DNA from: Provencibacterium sp.
GTDB lineage: Bacteria > Bacillota > Clostridia > Oscillospirales > Ruminococcaceae
Assembly (NCBI GenBank): GCA_022792175.1
Contig: JAAWAN010000024.1
Location: 27,383 to 91,382 of the forward strand
Length of the DNA stretch: 64,000 nucleotides
Reading direction: 5' to 3'
The translations under genes were made by a program, and so were the position numbers. Numbering within the stretch: position 1 is the stretch's first letter; every line of letters starts with the position of its first letter. The notes beneath the pieces are model-generated. The model searched no databases. It saw only the letters and a program-made list of their open reading frames with translations, and was not told the origin of the DNA. This document shows, piece after piece, positions 31,858 to 41,395 of the stretch.

Positions 31858-34317
31858 CTAGTAGCTGTCATAATACATATCGACAAAAACCTGCAGCTTC
31901 CCGCTCTTCTCCTCTTTCCAGTAGCGCTCGAGCGCCTCCCGGATATAGGCGCGGGTACGGGCATTGTTGCGGCATTTTAAAAGCAGCTTGCGGCGGTAGC
32001 GTCCGCCAAGCCGGTAGAGGACAAACTCACTCGGCCCCAGAATGCGCAGCGGCAGCCCGGCATATTCCTCCTTCGCCAGCTGCTGCAAAATCGTTGACAG
32101 CTGCCGGGCCGCCTGCTTCACCTTCTCCTCCTCCGGCCCGCTCACGCCGATGGCGGCCAGATCGCAGAAGGGCGGGTAGAGCCCGAGCTTTCGCGTTTTA
32201 ATCTCGGTATCGAAAAAGCGGGGATACTGCTGGGAGCTGGCCAGCTCGATAACCGGGTTTTCCGGCGAATAGGTCTGAATAAACGCCCGTCCCCGCTTTT
32301 CGCTGCGTCCCGCCCGCCCCACCACCTGGGTGATCAGCGAGAAGGTGCGCTCGAAGCTGCGAAAATCGTCCGAATAGAGCGCCTGATCCGCCCCGAGCAC
32401 CCCCACCAGCGTCACCTGCGGGAAGTTGAGGCCCTTGGCCACCATCTGGGTGCCGACCAGAATGTCATATTCCCGGGCGGCAAAGGCGGCAAACTGCGTC
32501 TCGTGCGCAAAGCGGCGCATGGTGGTATCCATATCCATGCGCAGCACCCGCGCCTCGGGAAAGAGGGTGTGCAGCTCCTCCTCCACCCGCTGGGTGCCCG
32601 CACCCTGAAAGCGGGTCAGCTGCCCGCCGCAGTGCGCGCACTTCCCATCCGCCGGCTGCAGGTATCCGCAGTAGTGGCAGCAGAGCGCATGGTTGGCGGC
32701 ATGATAGGTGAGTGTGACCGAACAGTTGGGGCACTGGGCGGGATCGCCGCAGTCGGCGCACTTCACCAGCGTATGGTATCCCCGCCGGTTTAAAAGCAGA
32801 ATCGACTGCTCCCCCGCCTGCAGGTTATAAAGCAGTTCCTCGCAAAGCCGCTGCGAAAGAATGCCCGACTGAGCGGCCAGCGGCTCCTCATGTAAATCGA
32901 GAATATATACATCCGGAAGAACGGCTCCGGCAAAGCGCCCCTCGAGCGGCACCAGCCGGTAGCTTCCCGTTTTTGCCAGATAGTAGCTTTCCACCGAGGG
33001 GGTGGCCGAGGCAAGCACCAGCTGGGTGTGGTGGTAATGCGCCCGCCACTTGGCAACATCCCGCGCATGAAAGCGCGGCGTTTTCTCGGATTTGTAGCTC
33101 GGCTCCTGTTCCTCATCGATAATGAGAAGTCCCAGCTTCTCCATCGGGGCGAACACCGCCGAGCGGGTGCCGACAACCACCTGCGCCTCCCCGCGGCGGA
33201 TGCGCTTATATTCATCCAGCCGCTCCCCCATCGAAAGGGCGGAATGAATGACCGCTACCCGCTCGCCAAAGCAGGCGCGAAAACGGGCAATCGTCTGCGG
33301 GGTGAGCGAAATCTCCGGCACCAGCACCAGAACGCCGCGCCCAGAGGCCGCCACCGCCTGCGCCAGACGGACAAAAACCTGCGTCTTCCCGCTGCCGGTC
33401 ACCCCATAGAGGAGGGAAACGGCATATTTCCCTTCCCGCTGCGATTCCAGCAGCGCATCAAAGGCGCGCTGCTGGGAGGGGGAGAGGGTGAAATCGCGCA
33501 GTTTTTCCGGCGCCTTATGGCGAAAGGGGTTGCGGTAGACCTCCCGGTCATAAAATTCCAGAAGCCCTTTTTTCTGCAGGTTATCCACAACGGCGCGGGT
33601 CACCGCCGCATAGTAGCAGAGCTCTTTGAGGGAGGCCGACCCTGCCGCATCCAGCAGGTCGATGACCGCCTGCTGCTTTTTTGTCAGCTTTCCCGGCTGC
33701 GCGCCGGGGACAAGGCGCACCATCGTCATCCGCTCATCGAGCACCCGGCGGCGCAGGTCCTCCTCCCGGGCAACGACTCCTTTTTTATAGAGCGCCTGCA
33801 GCGCCCGGTTATCCGGCAGCGCGCAGCGCTCGATCAGCGTATCCTCTGCCACCGGGCCCCGCGCGCGCCGCAGCGCGCCGACAAGCGCCGATTCCTCGGG
33901 GGAAAGCTCCCCGGGCAGATCCCCCTCCTGCAGCAGATAGCTCGGGGTGATGTGCATATCCAGCCCGGCGGGAATCAACAGGCGCACCGCCGCATAGTAG
34001 GGGCAAAAGGCGGTGTTGCGCAGGTAAACGGCCAGTGCCAGCTGCTCGGCAGACAGCAACGGCTCTTCATCCAGCAGGCGGGAAATCTCCTTGAGCTCCC
34101 GTTCTTCGGCGGGCGGGCGGATTTCAAAAACCATCCCCTGCCGAAGCCGGTCGCCCTGCCCAAACGGCACCAGCACCCGCCAGCCGGGCGAAAGAAGCGC
34201 CCGGAGCGCCTGCGGCACCCGGTAGGAAAACAGCCGGTCAAAGCGCAGCCCCGCCCCATCCACGGCCACGAGCGCAACCCGATCCCCCGCCGCCGGGGCT
34301 ATGACAGCATCCCGCAC
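31858..34317 (-). CDS. priA: Primosomal protein N' (replication restart helicase PriA)
   Basis: An 819-residue SF2 helicase. N-terminal 3'-end-binding domain (RFDRLFSYRVP), Walker A GVTGSGKTQ, DEEQE box, two zinc sites with four CxxC pairs (CADCGDPAQCPNC, CCHYCG, CAHCGG), then VGTQMVAKGLNFP and GRAGR. It reloads the replisome at collapsed forks. The frame opens with a GTG inside the end of coaBC (19-bp overlap); an internal GTG 16 codons later is a possible true start. Confidence 0.94.
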   Translation of the reverse strand: MRDAVIAPAAGDRVALVAVDGAGLRFDRLFSYRVPQALRALLSPGWRVLVPFGQGDRLRQGMVFEIRPPAEERELKEISRLLDEEPLLSAEQLALAVYLRNTAFCPYYAAVRLLIPAGLDMHITPSYLLQEGDLPGELSPEESALVGALRRARGPVAEDTLIERCALPDNRALQALYKKGVVAREEDLRRRVLDERMTMVRLVPGAQPGKLTKKQQAVIDLLDAAGSASLKELCYYAAVTRAVVDNLQKKGLLEFYDREVYRNPFRHKAPEKLRDFTLSPSQQRAFDALLESQREGKYAVSLLYGVTGSGKTQVFVRLAQAVAASGRGVLVLVPEISLTPQTIARFRACFGERVAVIHSALSMGERLDEYKRIRRGEAQVVVGTRSAVFAPMEKLGLLIIDEEQEPSYKSEKTPRFHARDVAKWRAHYHHTQLVLASATPSVESYYLAKTGSYRLVPLEGRFAGAVLPDVYILDLHEEPLAAQSGILSQRLCEELLYNLQAGEQSILLLNRRGYHTLVKCADCGDPAQCPNCSVTLTYHAANHALCCHYCGYLQPADGKCAHCGGQLTRFQGAGTQRVEEELHTLFPEARVLRMDMDTTMRRFAHETQFAAFAAREYDILVGTQMVAKGLNFPQVTLVGVLGADQALYSDDFRSFERTFSLITQVVGRAGRSEKRGRAFIQTYSPENPVIELASSQQYPRFFDTEIKTRKLGLYPPFCDLAAIGVSGPEEEKVKQAARQLSTILQQLAKEEYAGLPLRILGPSEFVLYRLGGRYRRKLLLKCRNNARTRAYIREALERYWKEEKSGKLQVFVDMYYDSY

Positions 34318-35486
34318 AGCATTAGCAGAATCTGCCGGGCCAGCTCATATTTGCTCATCATCGGAAGCTCCTTTACCCCCTCGCGGGTAATGAGCGAAGC
34401 GACGTTGGTATCCGTCCCAAAGCCGGCCCCCTCTTTGCGCAGCGAGTTGGCGACAATCATATCGCACCCCTTTTTATGAAGCTTTTCGGTGGAATTTTCA
34501 ATCAGCCGTTCGGTCTCCATCGAAAAGCCGCAGACCAGCTGTCCGGGACGCTTCCGCCTGCAGACCTCCGATAAAATATCGGCGGTGCGCTCAAGCGGCA
34601 GCGAGAGCGGCCCCTCCGATTTTTTAATCTTTTCCGGCGCACAGGCGGCCGGCCGGTAGTCGGCCGGTGCGGCGGCCTTGATGACGATATCCGCCGTCTG
34701 CGCGGCCTGCAGTACCGCGTCATACATCTGCGCCGCCGTTTCGACCGGGCAGAGCTTTACCGCATAGGGCACGGGCAGCGTGCTGTTCGCCGAAATCAGC
34801 GTTACCGCGGCGCCCATATCCCGCGCGGCGCAGGCGAGCGCATAACCCATCTTCCCGGTGGAGCGGTTCGAGAGAAAACGCACCGGATCGAGCGGCTCGC
34901 GCGTGCCTCCTGCCGTCACCGTCACCTGCCGGCCCGAAAGCGGCTTATCCGAAAGCGCCATCTCAATGGCGGCCTCGATATCGGAAAGCTCGGCAAGCCG
35001 TCCCCTGCCGGTATCGCCGCAGGCCAGAAGCCCGCTTGCCGGCTCTACGATATGCACCCCTCTCTCCCGCAGCACCGAGAGGTTATGCCGGGTGGCCGGG
35101 TTATCATACATGCCGGTGTTCATCGCCGGGCAGACGATTTTTTCGCACCGGGCAGCCAGCAGGGTGGTCGTGAGCATATCGTCGCAGAGTCCCCCCGCTA
35201 TTTTGGCGATGAGGTTGGCCGTCGCCGGGGCGATGACGAAAACATCCGCCCTTTTGGCCAGTGAGACATGCTGCACGTTCCACTCAAAATTCCGGTCAAA
35301 AGTATCGACCGAAACCCGGTTGCCGCTGAGCGTTTCAAAGGTGAGCGGGGCGATAAGCTCGGTCGCGTTTTTTGTCATAAGCACATGCACATCATACCCC
35401 TTTTTATGGAGGTTGCTGCACAGCTGCGCCGCCTTATAGGCCGCAATCGAGCCGGTAACGCCGAGCGCGACGGTCTTTTTCTCCAT
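34299..35486 (-). CDS. coaBC: Bifunctional phosphopantothenoylcysteine decarboxylase/synthase (CoaBC)
   Basis: A 395-residue fusion. The N-terminal flavin decarboxylase (about 1-185) shows GSIAAYKA, ANLIAKIAGGLCDDM and CPAMNTGMY; the C-terminal synthase (about 186-395) has VTAGGTREPLDPVRFLSNRSTGKMG and KAAAPADYRP. It carries out the two middle steps of coenzyme A synthesis. AAAGGAGAGG stands before the ATG. Confidence 0.96.
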   Translation of the reverse strand: MEKKTVALGVTGSIAAYKAAQLCSNLHKKGYDVHVLMTKNATELIAPLTFETLSGNRVSVDTFDRNFEWNVQHVSLAKRADVFVIAPATANLIAKIAGGLCDDMLTTTLLAARCEKIVCPAMNTGMYDNPATRHNLSVLRERGVHIVEPASGLLACGDTGRGRLAELSDIEAAIEMALSDKPLSGRQVTVTAGGTREPLDPVRFLSNRSTGKMGYALACAARDMGAAVTLISANSTLPVPYAVKLCPVETAAQMYDAVLQAAQTADIVIKAAAPADYRPAACAPEKIKKSEGPLSLPLERTADILSEVCRRKRPGQLVCGFSMETERLIENSTEKLHKKGCDMIVANSLRKEGAGFGTDTNVASLITREGVKELPMMSKYELARQILLMLCGMLS

Positions 35487-35563
35487 CCTGATTTTGTCCT
35501 CTCCTTTCGGGACGCACGCAGCTTTCCTGTCTGGCGGCGCCAGACAGCTGCTGCTCTGGCGGA

Positions 35564-35773
35564 TTACTTCTCGTCGATGGTAATGACCTTTCCCATGCGC
35601 ACCTTGCCGGCGGCAAACTCGCTGACGGCCATATCCACCGGTTTATCCGCCGCCCCCTCCGGGTTGTTTTCGGTCTCCTCCGCCACCTCGCGCGCGCGCT
35701 TGGCAACCGCATAGACAAACGAATAGGTGCTCTGGTCTTCCTTTTTAATCTGCGAGAGATTCGGTCTGAGCAT
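35564..35773 (-). CDS. rpoZ: RNA polymerase omega subunit
   Basis: A 69-residue omega subunit of the short Gram-positive type. TYSFVYAVAKRAREV is the usual helix that clamps the beta-prime C-terminus, and AVSEFAAGKVRM fits the tail. GGAGG lies 10 bases before the ATG, inside the 3' end of gmk (29-bp overlap). Order gmk-rpoZ-coaBC-priA is the standard one for Bacillota. Confidence 0.93.
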   Translation of the reverse strand: MLRPNLSQIKKEDQSTYSFVYAVAKRAREVAEETENNPEGAADKPVDMAVSEFAAGKVRMGKVITIDEK

Positions 35774-36377
35774 CGTGCATTACCTCCGAAATAAAAGTTT
35801 GGTTGGTTTTTACCAGGTATCTGGCACTCTCCAGAACCTCGCCGAGCGCCCGGGAGGCCTCCTCCACTCTGTCGTTGACGATGATGAAGTCATATTCCCC
35901 CGCCCTCTGAAACTCGGCCGCGGCAGCGAAAAGGCGTTTTTTTATCGTCCCCTCGTCCTCTGTGCCGCGTCCGGAAAGCCGCAGGCGCAGCGTATGAAAG
36001 TCGGGTGGCATGATAAAAACCAGCACTGCCTCCGGCAGTGCCGCGCGCACCTTCATCGCGCCCTGCACCTCGATTTCAAGCAGCACATCCTCTCCCGCCT
36101 GCAGCCAGCTTTCTACGGCGGCGCGCGGTGTTCCATAATACTGATTATTGTACTGGGCATATTCCAGCATACCGCCGGAAGCTATTTTTTCCTCAAACGC
36201 CTCCCGGCTCAGGAAAAAATAGCTCTCCCCCTCCCTCTCGCCCGGGCGGGGGGAACGGGTGGTCGCCGAAACGGAGAGGCGCACTCCCGGCCGCTCCTTT
36301 AAAAAATGGGCGAGCACTGTCCCCTTCCCGACTCCCGAGGGTCCGGAAATGACAAACAGCCTGCCTCTGCTATTCAT
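35745..36377 (-). CDS. gmk: Guanylate kinase
   Basis: A 210-residue enzyme that phosphorylates GMP to GDP. Walker [11 protein letters not shown], then [20 protein letters not shown] (GMP-binding) and [17 protein letters not shown] lies 7 bases before the ATG at 36377; the 42 extra in-frame residues upstream lie in the coding sequence of remA and are not used. It overlaps remA by 8 bp. Confidence 0.96.
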   Translation of the reverse strand: MNSRGRLFVISGPSGVGKGTVLAHFLKERPGVRLSVSATTRSPRPGEREGESYFFLSREAFEEKIASGGMLEYAQYNNQYYGTPRAAVESWLQAGEDVLLEIEVQGAMKVRAALPEAVLVFIMPPDFHTLRLRLSGRGTEDEGTIKKRLFAAAAEFQRAGEYDFIIVNDRVEEASRALGEVLESARYLVKTNQTFISEVMHDAQTESLAD

Positions 36378-36627
36378 CGGCATCCTCCTCATCCTCCTCC
36401 ATAAAGCGGTTGGCGACCGTCTCCGGTTGCACGGCGCAGAGGATGACATGGTCGCTGTCGGTGATGATAACGGCACGGGTGCGCCGCCCATAGGTCGCAT
36501 CAATCAGGCTCCCGCGCTCTTTCGCATCCGAAATAATGCGCTTGATAGGGGCCGACTCGGGGGAAACTATCGCCACCAGCCGCTGGGCGGATACCATATT
36601 CCCAAAGCCTATGTTAATCAGCTTCAT
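36370..36627 (-). CDS. remA: RemA-type extracellular matrix regulator (DUF370)
   Basis: An 85-residue DUF370 protein with the conserved [27 protein letters not shown] and [18 protein letters not shown]. In Bacillus, RemA forms rings on DNA and activates biofilm matrix operons. The acidic tail EEDEEDADE is specific. Start 36627 has AGGGG before it; the upstream 16 codons are not needed. It lies between yicC and gmk, the common order. Confidence 0.94.
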   Translation of the reverse strand: MKLINIGFGNMVSAQRLVAIVSPESAPIKRIISDAKERGSLIDATYGRRTRAVIITDSDHVILCAVQPETVANRFMEEDEEDADE

Positions 36628-36637
36628 TGTGCATCCC

Positions 36638-37516
36638 CTATTCCAGATTCTGAATCTGCTCGCGGATTTTTTCAATTTCCGATTTCATCTCTACAACGGT
36701 GCGCGCCAGAGCCGCATCCTGCGCCTTCGAGCCGATGGTGTTCGTTTCGCGGTTCACTTCCTGCAGCAGAAAATCAAGCTTTCGCCCGCAGGGACCGGGG
36801 CTCTCCAAAATGGCGCGCAGCTCGCACAGATGGCTGCGCAGTCGCACAGTTTCCTCATCGACCGCCACCCGGTCGGCAAAAATCCCCGCCTCCTGCAGCA
36901 CCCGTGCATCCTCCACCGCGCGGTCAGCGACAAGCTCCTTCATCTTCTGATAGAGTCGCTCGCGGTACTCGTTTACCGTTTCGGGGCTGCGGCGCTCCAC
37001 CTCGCCGACATAGCTTTCAATCGCCGCCGCCTTTTTCAGAATATCCTCCTGCAGCCGTCCGCCCTCGCGCCGGCGCATCTCCAGAAACTGCCCGAGCGCC
37101 GCTTCCGCCGTCTGGCGGACATCCTCCCAGACCGCCCCGGCATCCTCCTCGATTTTATAAACGGTGAAGATATCCGGCAGACGGGAAAAGGCGGAGAGGG
37201 AGAGGTCATCGCAAAGCCCCAGCGGCTCCTCCAGAGTCCGAAGCGCCGCGGCATAGCTGCGGGCCAGCTCAAAGTTTACCTGCACCTCGGTGCCCGTGCC
37301 GGCGATATTCACCACCGAAACCGCTGCTTCCACCTTTCCGCGGAAAACCTTTTCGCCGATAAGCGTTTTCAGCTTCTCCTCCAGATAGCCGTAGCTTCTG
37401 GGAATGCGGGCGGAAAACTCGAAAAAGCGGTGGTTGACCGCCCGGATTTCAACCGTTACCTCCCGCTCGGCGAACTTCTGCTGCGCCCGGCCATAGCCGG
37501 TCATGCTGTTTACCAT
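36638..37516 (-). CDS. yicC: YicC family protein (endoribonuclease-like)
   Basis: A 292-residue protein. The start NSMTGYGRA and the C-terminal end ([17 protein letters not shown]) with the ExNREANT-type motif define the family. YicC proteins are ring-forming endoribonucleases in bacteria studied so far. It is the first gene of the long operon and has its own promoter. AAGGGATC stands before the ATG. Confidence 0.94.
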   Translation of the reverse strand: MVNSMTGYGRAQQKFAEREVTVEIRAVNHRFFEFSARIPRSYGYLEEKLKTLIGEKVFRGKVEAAVSVVNIAGTGTEVQVNFELARSYAAALRTLEEPLGLCDDLSLSAFSRLPDIFTVYKIEEDAGAVWEDVRQTAEAALGQFLEMRRREGGRLQEDILKKAAAIESYVGEVERRSPETVNEYRERLYQKMKELVADRAVEDARVLQEAGIFADRVAVDEETVRLRSHLCELRAILESPGPCGRKLDFLLQEVNRETNTIGSKAQDAALARTVVEMKSEIEKIREQIQNLE

Positions 37517-37583
37517 ATGAGGATCCCTTCCCTTTTATCTTGCTGCGCCTGTTGCCCTCGGGCGCAAAAACTCCTATCTTAGT

Positions 37584-37612
37584 ATTCTACTATCGAAGCG
37601 GGGGGAAGTCAA
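37584..37612 (-). promoter_or_regulatory. Promoter of the yicC-thiN operon
   Basis: Minus strand TTGACT, 17 bases, TAGAAT: near consensus, about 65 bases before the yicC ATG. It is the only strong promoter I find for the fifteen-gene block down to 22585. Confidence 0.75.
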
Positions 37613-37660
37613 GGCAAAGCCCGGACAAATCGCGCCCTGCTTTTCCCCGATAAAAATCGA

Positions 37661-37797
37661 AAAGGGCGCGCTGCAAAATAAAAATTTTGCAGCGCGCCTT
37701 TCTGAAAAACACTTTCGGGGCAAGGCTCTGTGCCCTGAATATCGCGCCTCCCGGCGCGAAAGCGCTGTTTTCCGATTTCTGCAGGCCGGAGATGTTT
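37661..37797. repeat. Hairpin-module repeat, copy 4 (terminator of the Gfo/Idh gene)
   Basis: Between yicC and the stop of the oxidoreductase. Module D: 18 bp with one bulge (37661-37701, arm AAGGGCGCGCTGCAAAAT), then module C (GGGCA/TGCCC core), B (GCGCC/GGCGC core) and A (TTTTCCGATTTCTGCAGG). Read on the minus strand the order is A-B-C-D, ending in TTTTCGATTTTTA as a terminator should. Confidence 0.7.
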
Positions 37798-37809
37798 TTT
37801 GCAGCCCGG

Positions 37810-39090
37810 CTATTTCACCGCCTGGGAGAACGCCTGCATATCGATTGCCTCGCCCCCGTTAAGCCGGGAGCGCTCGGCAGCCAGCGCCACAAAATGACTC
37901 TCCACCGACTGCCCGATTTCGGTCAGGGAGCTGCCCTTGCCGCCTGAAAGCAGGTCAAGCAGGTCTGCGATGAGGCGGGTGTCCCCGCCGCCATGGCCGG
38001 TCAGGTCCTCGCTCTCAAGGCGCAGGTCAACCGTTTTGCGCTCTTCGCCGAACGGGCCATAGGAGATCGTCTCGGTCGCCATGTCCCCATGCAGTTCGCC
38101 CATTGCGCCCAAAACGCTGATGGTGCGCGACATGCCGCTGTTAAAGGCGCACATGGTAAAGCTGGCGGTCGCCCCATCCTCATAGCAGAGGTTGACCACC
38201 TGATGGTCGACTACGTTATTGTCGCAGCGGTAAACGCAGCGGCCATAGGGTCCCTCCTCCAGCGCCTTTTTAATCTTTTCCGGCGTCGGGTTCTGGGCAA
38301 GAACATCGAGCGGCCAGCCGGTGTAGCCAGAGAGGGCGCCGTGCTTGCCGGTCATATAAATCTTCTGCGCATCATAGGGGCACTTCTCCCGCGCGCCGCA
38401 GTCAAGGCAGCGCTCGGCGGAGCCCTCCGGCGCATTCTCCGGCTTAAACCAGCCAAGGCTGCCGAAGGAGGAGACCCGCGCGCAGTGCTTGCCGGAAAGC
38501 CAGAGCAAAAGGTCCATATCGTGGCAGGACTTCTGCAGAATCATCGGGCTTTCGCGGTCGTTGCGCCAGTTGCCGCGCACAAAGCTGTGGGCCTGGTGCC
38601 AGTAGCCGACGTTTTCCACCGCCTCGATATGCATTACCCGGCCAAGGATGCCGGAATCGATAATCTCCTTGACCTTCTGGTAAAAGGGCGTATACCGCAG
38701 TACATGGCAGACGACTACCTTGCGATCATATTTCTGTGCGGTTTCGGCAATCTCCCGGCACTCGGAGAGATCGGGGGAAATCGGCTTTTCAAGCAGCAGA
38801 TGGTAGCCCTTTTTGAGCGCGGGAATCGCATGCGGATAATGCTGGCGGTCAAGCGTGCAGACAAAGAGAACATCCGCCAGCCGCTCTCTTTCCAGCATCT
38901 TCTCCGCGCTTTCAAAGCACATCTCAGGCGGGATATGATACTCCTTTGCAGCATTCTCCACCTTCTCGGGAACAATATCGGCAACCGCCACAATTTTCAT
39001 ACGGTCGGGGAAGAGATGGGCGCATTTGGCATAGGCCTCCTTGCCGCGCGAGCCCAGCCCCGCAATCGCCACTGTTACGCATTTCGCCAT
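37810..39090 (-). CDS. Gfo/Idh/MocA family oxidoreductase
   Basis: A 426-residue NAD(P)-dependent sugar oxidoreductase. Rossmann start VAIAGLGSRGKEA (about 8-20), the EKPISPDLSE motif and a C-terminal alpha/beta substrate domain. The insert AERCLDCGAREKCPYDAQKIY (about 225-245) has three cysteines that resemble a metal or Fe-S site and are found only in some subfamilies. Substrate unknown; members act on inositols, glucosides or amino sugars. GAAAGGAAG precedes the ATG. The gene stands alone. Confidence 0.92.
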   Translation of the reverse strand: MAKCVTVAIAGLGSRGKEAYAKCAHLFPDRMKIVAVADIVPEKVENAAKEYHIPPEMCFESAEKMLERERLADVLFVCTLDRQHYPHAIPALKKGYHLLLEKPISPDLSECREIAETAQKYDRKVVVCHVLRYTPFYQKVKEIIDSGILGRVMHIEAVENVGYWHQAHSFVRGNWRNDRESPMILQKSCHDMDLLLWLSGKHCARVSSFGSLGWFKPENAPEGSAERCLDCGAREKCPYDAQKIYMTGKHGALSGYTGWPLDVLAQNPTPEKIKKALEEGPYGRCVYRCDNNVVDHQVVNLCYEDGATASFTMCAFNSGMSRTISVLGAMGELHGDMATETISYGPFGEERKTVDLRLESEDLTGHGGGDTRLIADLLDLLSGGKGSSLTEIGQSVESHFVALAAERSRLNGGEAIDMQAFSQAVK

Positions 39091-39132
39091 AGTCCTTGTC
39101 CGCTTCCTTTCATCAAAAATTCCTGTGCCTTC

Positions 39133-39138
39133 ATTATA
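39133..39138 (-). promoter_or_regulatory. Probable -10 box of the oxidoreductase gene
   Basis: Minus-strand TATAAT 43 bases before the ATG at 39090; a matching -35 is not clear. The rest of the 457-bp divergent gap (39091-39547) is AT-rich with no gene. Confidence 0.4.
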
Positions 39139-39471
39139 CCGTTTCCCTCTGAAAAGGAAAGGGGGTTTTTCCGTTTCTCCAAAAGTTTATGCTTTTATCT
39201 ACATTTTTCCGGTTTTTTTTCCGATTTGTCATCAATGTGTCCTTTATAGAAACACAATCTGTGCCTTTATAAAATTAACTTCCCGTTTTTATGCGATTTT
39301 CTGTTTCCATATGGCGGGAAAAAGTTCCACCATGTGAAGACACATTTTGGTTTTTCCTTTTTGCGCGCGCCTGAACGGGAGATCGGCCACTTTAAACGGC
39401 TTTTAAACAGGCTGGGGCAAAAAGCGGCGCGGCAGCCAGCTTTCCCCCGAAAAACTCCCCCGCGCGGACGA

Positions 39472-39500
39472 TTGACGGGCGCAGGTCGGGGCGCTATAAT
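39472..39500 (+). promoter_or_regulatory. Promoter of miaB-ricA-mutS
   Basis: TTGACG, 17 bases, TATAAT: a strong sigma-A promoter ending 47 bases before the miaB ATG. Confidence 0.8.
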
Positions 39501-39547
39501 AGACACAGGTCGAAAAAATGGAAAAAAGGATGGCTGTTTTATAAGCG

Positions 39548-40978
39548 ATGGATGAAAATAAAACCGGTCTTTTGTGGGAAGCTAAACGGCAGGCACAGAC
39601 GGTGCGCGCCTACAGCGAGGCCTTTTTTGCGGAGCATGGGCATTTTCCCGCCGCCTATACGCGCACCTATGGCTGCCAGCAGAATGTCAGCGATACCGAG
39701 CGGCTGCGCGGCCTGCTGCGTGAGATGGGCTACCGGCTGACCGAGCAAATCGGCGAGGCGGATTTCATTATCATGAACACCTGCGCCGTGCGGGAGAACG
39801 CCGAGGACCGGGTGTTCGGCCATGTCGGCGCGCTCAAGGGCCTTAAAAAGAAAAAGCCGGAGCTGATTCTCGCGCTGTGCGGCTGCATGACCCAGCAGCC
39901 CGCCGCCGCAGAAAAGCTGCGCGCCCACTACCCTTATGTGGATATCATCTTCGGCGCCAACGCCGCCTGGCAGCTGCCGGGTCTGCTGCGCCGGGCGCTG
40001 GAGGGGCAGCGGGGAATCACCGAGCTTACCGGCGGTGAAGAGGGCTATGTGGAGGGGCTTCCCACCTGCCGGGATGGAAAGGTGCGCGCCTTTCTTCCCA
40101 TTATGCAGGGGTGCGACAACTTCTGCTCCTACTGCATTGTTCCCCATGTGCGCGGAAGGGAGCATTCCCGGCCGCTCTGCGAGGTTCTGGGGGAGGCGCG
40201 CGCGCTGATAGAGGCGGGCTACCGGGAAATTACCCTGCTCGGCCAGAATGTCAATTCCTATGGAAAGGGCCTTTCCGATGGGGCCGATTTCCCTCTGCTG
40301 CTCCATAGGCTCAACGAAATCGAGGGGGACTTTCGCATCCGCTTCATGACCTCCCACCCGAAGGACTGCTCGCATGCGCTGATAGACGCTATCGCCCGCT
40401 GCGAGAAGGTCTGCAGCCATATCCACCTGCCGGTGCAGAGCGGGAGCGACCGGGTTCTCGAGCGGATGAACCGGCACTATACGGGGGAAAAATACCGGGA
40501 GCTTATCGCCTATGCCAGAGAGCGCATTCCCGGCGTCAGCTTTACGAGCGATATCATCGTCGGCTTCCCCGGCGAAAGCTATGAGGATTTTAAAGAAACC
40601 CTGGCCCTGATAAAAGAGGTTCGCTTTCATTCGCTGTATACCTTTATCTTCTCCCCCCGCAGCGGGACGGCGGCGGCCGGCTATCCCGATCCCGTTTCGC
40701 CCGAGGAGAAGGGGAAATGGTTTCGCGAGCTGCTGAAGCTTCAGGAGCAGATTGGCGCCGAGCTTTACCGACGCGAGGAGGGGAGAACGCTGCGGGTGCT
40801 GCTCGAGGGCCCCTCCAAAACCGAGGGGATGCTCACCGGCCACACCGGGTCGGGCATCATCGTAGAATGCCCGGGGGACGCTTCGCTCATCGGGCAGTTT
40901 CGACAGGTAAAAATCACCCGGGCGCTGAACTGGGCGCTGCTGGGGGAAATCATACCGCCCATGGGAGCGGAAAACTAA
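39548..40978 (+). CDS. miaB: tRNA methylthiotransferase MiaB
   Basis: A 476-residue radical SAM methylthiotransferase. N-terminal UPF0004 domain with three cluster cysteines (TYGCQQN, NTCAVRENA, LCGCMTQ), radical SAM cluster CDNFCSYC, and a C-terminal TRAM domain (TLRVLLEGPSK...GHTGSG). It adds a methylthio group to i6A37 of tRNAs. The ricA-like gene follows by 15 bp. Confidence 0.96.
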   Translation: MDENKTGLLWEAKRQAQTVRAYSEAFFAEHGHFPAAYTRTYGCQQNVSDTERLRGLLREMGYRLTEQIGEADFIIMNTCAVRENAEDRVFGHVGALKGLKKKKPELILALCGCMTQQPAAAEKLRAHYPYVDIIFGANAAWQLPGLLRRALEGQRGITELTGGEEGYVEGLPTCRDGKVRAFLPIMQGCDNFCSYCIVPHVRGREHSRPLCEVLGEARALIEAGYREITLLGQNVNSYGKGLSDGADFPLLLHRLNEIEGDFRIRFMTSHPKDCSHALIDAIARCEKVCSHIHLPVQSGSDRVLERMNRHYTGEKYRELIAYARERIPGVSFTSDIIVGFPGESYEDFKETLALIKEVRFHSLYTFIFSPRSGTAAAGYPDPVSPEEKGKWFRELLKLQEQIGAELYRREEGRTLRVLLEGPSKTEGMLTGHTGSGIIVECPGDASLIGQFRQVKITRALNWALLGEIIPPMGAEN

Positions 40979-40993
40979 GGAGAGAAGATAAGG

Positions 40994-41395
40994 ATGGATA
41001 TGATTGAAAAGGCCCGCGAGTTTGGAAAGGCGATTGCGCAGGATGAGCGCGTTATCCGCTACAACCTGGCCCGCCAGAAGAGTGATGAGGACCTCGAGCT
41101 GCAGGAGATGATCGGCCAATTCAACTTAAAGCGCATTGAGCTCAACGCCCAGCTCGGCAAGGCGCAGAAGGACGATGAGAAGATCGCCTCGCTTGACAAG
41201 GGGATTAAGGCGCTTTATGAGCAGATTATGCAGAATGATTGCATGAAGGCCTATAATGCCGCCAAGCAGGAGGTGGATGCGGCGATGCGCTTCGTCAACC
41301 AGATTCTGGCGGCAGCTGTCAACGGGGAGGACCCCGACACCATTACCGAAGAGAGCTGCGGCGGCGACTGCGCGAGCTGCGGCGGATGCCACTGA
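40994..41395 (+). CDS. ricA: YlbF/YmcA family protein, RicA-like
   Basis: A 133-residue helical YlbF/YmcA-family protein. The body is three helices with DMIEKAREFGKAIAQDE and LGKAQKDDEKI; the C-terminus ends in a cysteine cluster, CGGDCASCGGCH. In Bacillus the RicA/RicF/RicT complex carries Fe-S clusters and supports RNA processing and development, and ymcA (ricA) sits directly after miaB, as here. AGGA precedes the ATG. Its last 10 bp overlap mutS. RicF-like identity is possible; the gene position favours RicA. Confidence 0.85.
   Translation: MDMIEKAREFGKAIAQDERVIRYNLARQKSDEDLELQEMIGQFNLKRIELNAQLGKAQKDDEKIASLDKGIKALYEQIMQNDCMKAYNAAKQEVDAAMRFVNQILAAAVNGEDPDTITEESCGGDCASCGGCH

Noticed and set aside
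33028..34479. Plus-strand 483-codon frame over priA
   Set aside because: Antisense shadow of the priA helicase domains.
39539..41119. Minus-strand open frame of 526 codons across miaB
   Set aside because: It lies wholly antisense to the clear miaB gene. Its sequence shows no domain and no ribosome site; high GC content makes long antisense frames common here.
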